A stretch of DNA of 14,447 nt from Aliarcobacter butzleri (GTDB lineage: Bacteria > Campylobacterota > Campylobacteria > Campylobacterales > Arcobacteraceae). This document shows, one piece after another, positions 11,833 to 14,447 of the stretch. Both the position numbers and the translations under genes were made by a program. The notes beneath the pieces were generated by a model. It had not been told where the DNA came from, did no database searches, and saw nothing but the letters and a program-made list of their open reading frames with translations. The stretch covers positions 1-14,447 of the forward strand of contig JAAYJJ010000052.1 in the NCBI GenBank assembly GCA_012522985.1. Reading direction: 5' to 3'. Positions within the stretch are counted from its first letter, which is position 1. Every line of letters starts with the position of its first letter.

Positions 11833-14447
11833 GTGTTAAGAGTTTTATTAATAATAATTATACTATTTAATGTTCTTTATGCAAAAAATAGTCATCTAAG
11901 TGTACAACTTTACTGGAAATATCAGTTTGAGTTTGCTGGTTATATAGCTGCTTTAGAAAATGGATATTATAAAGAGCTAGGAGTTGATGTCAAGCTTAAA
12001 GAGTATGATAATAGTGTTGATGTTATTAGTGATGTTATAAATCAAAAGAGTGATTTAGGGATATATAGTTCAAGTATCTTTGAACAAGCCGCAAAAAATT
12101 CACAAATAATGATTGTTGCAAACTATCTAAAAAGAAGTGGATTGGTTTTTGTAACAAAACAAGATATAGTAACTCCCATTGATTTAGTTGGCAAAAGAGT
12201 TATGGCTGGAGGGTTTGAACTAGATAATAGCTCTTTGGCAACTATGCTTAGAAAGTTTGATATCTCAAAAAGTGATTTTGATATAGTTGAACACAACTTT
12301 GAAATCAATGATTTTGTCAATAATAAAATAGATGCCATGACTACCTTTATATCAAATCAAACCTTTTTTCTACAAGAAAAAAACATCTCTTACAATATAA
12401 TAGATCCAGCAAATTATGGTATTTTTGGATTTGAACAAAATCTTTTTGGAAATAAAGAGTTTATTTTAAATAATCAAGACTTAATAGATAAATTTCTAGA
12501 AGCAACAAAAAAGGGGTGGGAGTATGCTCTAGCAAATCCTATAGAGCTTTGTGAAATAATCTACAATAAATATTCAAATCACAAATCAATAGAAGCTCTT
12601 ATTTATGAATCACATCAAATCAAAAAACTAATGATGCCAAATAATTATGAAATAGGCTCTATAGATTTAAATATGTTACAAAATTTTATTGCTGGACTAA
12701 AAGAGGATTTAATAGTAGATGATACTTATGATGTTTTGCAAAGCCTATATAATAAAAAAACTATAGAAAATTATTTTACACAACAAGAAAGAGAGTATTT
12801 AAGATATAAACAAGAGATAAAAATGTGTATAGATCCTATGTGGATGCCTTATGAGAGAATAGAAAATGGCAAACATATAGGGATGAGTTCTGATTTTTTT
12901 AAAATCTTTCAATCAAATTTAAATATTCCAATTAAACTTATACCTACAAGCTCTTGGGAAGAGTCTATACAAAAAGCTAAAAATAAAGAGTGTGATATAC
13001 TCTCTTTGGCTACTAAAACTCCAGATAGAAGTGAGTATTTAAACTTTACAAGCTCTTATATAGACTATCCATGGGTTATAGTTACAAATATGGATAAACT
13101 TTTTGTAACTGATATTACATCTATTTTAGCTACTGAAAAAATAGGAGTCGTTAGAGGATATGCTCCTTATGATATCTATAGTAAAAAAGTTCCAAATCAC
13201 AAAATGGTATTAGTTCGTGATATAAAAGAGGGATTAGATAAGGTTAGAAGTGGAGAACTTTATGGTTTTGTAGATGCTTTGCCTGTTATAGGATATGAAC
13301 TACAAAAGCATTATGCTGGAGAGCTAAAAGTTGCTGGTAAGTTTGATGATATGATAGAGCTTAGTGTCGCTGTTAATAAAGATGATGAGATACTTTTAAA
13401 TATTTTTGAAAAACTAATCCAAGGTTTAAGTTCAGAAGATAAAAATGATATATTAAATAGGTGGATTACCCTAAATATAGAAGAAAAAATTATTTTTAAC
13501 TATATTTGGGAGAGTTTATTTGCTATTGTATTGATAATTGCATTTTTCTTATTTCGCCAAATAAAACTTGAATCAAAGAAAAAAGAGCTAGAAGAGGCAC
13601 TAAAATCTATACAAAAACTTATAGATTCTACAATGGAGGCTATTTTTATTTTTGACAAACAAGAGTGTATAGATGTAAATACTATAGCTGTTGAGCTTTT
13701 GGGATATGGCTCTAAAGAGGAGATGATAGGGAAAAAAATATCAGATTTTATCTCTAAAAAATCACAAAAATCTATTGATAAATATTTTAAAGAGGATTTA
13801 GTAGTACCTTATGAAATAGATTTAGTTAAAGAAGATGGTACGTTAATTCCTGCTTTGGTTCAAGGAAGATATATGACTCTTGGAAGTAAGAAAATAAGAA
13901 TCTCCTCAGCTCTTGATCTAAGTGCTTTAAAACACAAAGATAAACTTCTTTTTCATCAATCAAAAATGGCTTCTATGGGAGAGATGATAGGTAATATTGC
14001 TCATCAATGGAGACAACCTTTAAGCGTAATAAGTACTATATCTACAGCTTTAAAGTTTCAAATAGAACTTGATATGATAAATAAAGAAGAGCTAATCAAA
14101 GATATGAGTACACTTAATGAAACAGCACAATATTTATCAAAAACAATTGATGATTTTAGAAACTTTTTCTCTTTGAAATCAGAAAAAATAACATTTAACC
14201 TTTCAGATGCAGTTCAAAAAGATATTGCACTCTTATCTGCTTCATTTAAAAATCATTTTATTAAAGTAGAGAGTAGTTTTGATGATAGTGTAGAAGTAGA
14301 GGGTTTTGTAGGAGAGCTAACACAAGCTATTTTAAATATATTAAATAATGCAAAAGATGCCTTTAAACTAAATGATGTTTTTACAGAAGATAGGGTGATA
14401 ATTATTAATATTTACAAAAAAGATAGATGTGCAAAAATAGATATCAC
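11833..14447 (+). CDS. Sensor histidine kinase with tandem NMT1-like and SBP_bac_3-like periplasmic domains (3' end cut)
   Basis: At least 871 residues are visible, open at the right edge. A signal sequence (about 1-17, LLIIIILFNVLYA core) leads into an NMT1/THI5-like binding domain (about 22-260; AGYIAALENGYYKELGVDV, then LVGKRVMAGG). Next is an SBP_bac_3-like domain (about 328-545; CIDPMWMPYERIENG, then CDILSLATKTPDRSEYLNFT). A membrane span (about 554-574) and a short coiled coil precede a PAS-like domain (about 597-705). The dimerisation helix has MGEMIGNIAHQWRQPL with phosphoacceptor His724. The start of the ATPase domain includes the N box (ILNILNNAKDAF, 833-844). The glycine boxes and any receiver domain lie outside. 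I chose GTG 11833 because AGGG lies 6 bases upstream; GTG 11830 is possible. It directly follows the stop of the PLP enzyme gene in the same frame, so the two are co-transcribed. Ligands are unknown; no response regulator is in view. Confidence 0.88.
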   Translation, partial: MLRVLLIIIILFNVLYAKNSHLSVQLYWKYQFEFAGYIAALENGYYKELGVDVKLKEYDNSVDVISDVINQKSDLGIYSSSIFEQAAKNSQIMIVANYLKRSGLVFVTKQDIVTPIDLVGKRVMAGGFELDNSSLATMLRKFDISKSDFDIVEHNFEINDFVNNKIDAMTTFISNQTFFLQEKNISYNIIDPANYGIFGFEQNLFGNKEFILNNQDLIDKFLEATKKGWEYALANPIELCEIIYNKYSNHKSIEALIYESHQIKKLMMPNNYEIGSIDLNMLQNFIAGLKEDLIVDDTYDVLQSLYNKKTIENYFTQQEREYLRYKQEIKMCIDPMWMPYERIENGKHIGMSSDFFKIFQSNLNIPIKLIPTSSWEESIQKAKNKECDILSLATKTPDRSEYLNFTSSYIDYPWVIVTNMDKLFVTDITSILATEKIGVVRGYAPYDIYSKKVPNHKMVLVRDIKEGLDKVRSGELYGFVDALPVIGYELQKHYAGELKVAGKFDDMIELSVAVNKDDEILLNIFEKLIQGLSSEDKNDILNRWITLNIEEKIIFNYIWESLFAIVLIIAFFLFRQIKLESKKKELEEALKSIQKLIDSTMEAIFIFDKQECIDVNTIAVELLGYGSKEEMIGKKISDFISKKSQKSIDKYFKEDLVVPYEIDLVKEDGTLIPALVQGRYMTLGSKKIRISSALDLSALKHKDKLLFHQSKMASMGEMIGNIAHQWRQPLSVISTISTALKFQIELDMINKEELIKDMSTLNETAQYLSKTIDDFRNFFSLKSEKITFNLSDAVQKDIALLSASFKNHFIKVESSFDDSVEVEGFVGELTQAILNILNNAKDAFKLNDVFTEDRVIIINIYKKDRCAKIDI

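Noticed and set aside
11821..11840. The PLP enzyme and the kinase could be one protein through TGA read-through, since they share a frame
   Set aside because: The kinase has its own signal sequence right after GTG and an AGGG ribosome-binding site at the right distance; a signal sequence inside a fusion with a cytoplasmic enzyme makes little sense.
11851..11872. TATACT-like -10 followed by an ATG inside the kinase signal sequence, resembling the leaderless motif
   Set aside because: The ATG is out of frame with the kinase and the resemblance follows from A/T-rich hydrophobic codons.
12123..12338. Minus-strand open frame of 71 codons
   Set aside because: It is a shadow of the kinase gene, with no ribosome-binding site or recognisable protein features.
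1..14447. CRISPR array, insertion sequence, prophage or tRNA gene
   Set aside because: I saw no regularly spaced repeats, transposase or integrase signatures, terminal inverted repeats or cloverleaf-like sequences on either strand.

Overview
The window is a low-GC, gene-dense stretch of a bacterial chromosome. Several features point to Campylobacterota (the former Epsilonproteobacteria), most likely an Arcobacter-like member. These are the strong A/T codon bias, a futalosine-type UbiD decarboxylase, a long multi-HAMP chemoreceptor, and a histidine kinase with the MGEMIGNIAHQWRQPL phosphoacceptor region typical of the group. The lineage is inferred from remembered family sequences, not from a search. 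I see no tRNA, rRNA, insertion sequence, phage gene or CRISPR array, and no gene-free stretch longer than about 160 bases.

Layout. 1-1393 (minus strand): a Fic-domain AMP-transferase gene followed by miaA, which is cut by the left edge. 1551-1760 (plus): a 69-residue single-span membrane protein of unknown function. A perfect 12-bp hairpin at 1789-1815 lies between it and the next gene. 1815-6612 (minus): in transcription order pyrB, a UbiD-family menaquinone decarboxylase 8 bases later, then a methyl-accepting chemotaxis protein with its own apparent promoter. 6686-10026 (plus): argD, a TolC-family outer-membrane protein and a MidA-type methyltransferase, all joined by short gene overlaps. 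10032-10915 (minus): exbB-exbD, joined by a 4-base ATGA overlap. 10951 to the right edge (plus): a PLP enzyme of the ACC deaminase/D-cysteine desulfhydrase group, immediately followed by a sensor histidine kinase whose periplasmic half combines an NMT1-like and an SBP_bac_3-like binding domain. The kinase is cut by the right edge.

Most genes are housekeeping: tRNA modification, pyrimidine and arginine synthesis, menaquinone synthesis, energised transport. The accessory or regulatory content is the class III Fic enzyme, the chemoreceptor with a C-terminal EWESF tether, the dual-binding-protein kinase and the small membrane protein. The best candidate for something undescribed is the pair at the right end: a PLP enzyme gene whose stop codon abuts the GTG start of a kinase with two tandem solute-binding domains. 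A second pattern worth checking is a near-identical promoter-to-start arrangement, TATAAT-TATAC(A/T)-ATG, at miaA and at the PLP enzyme gene. It predicts leaderless transcripts for both.
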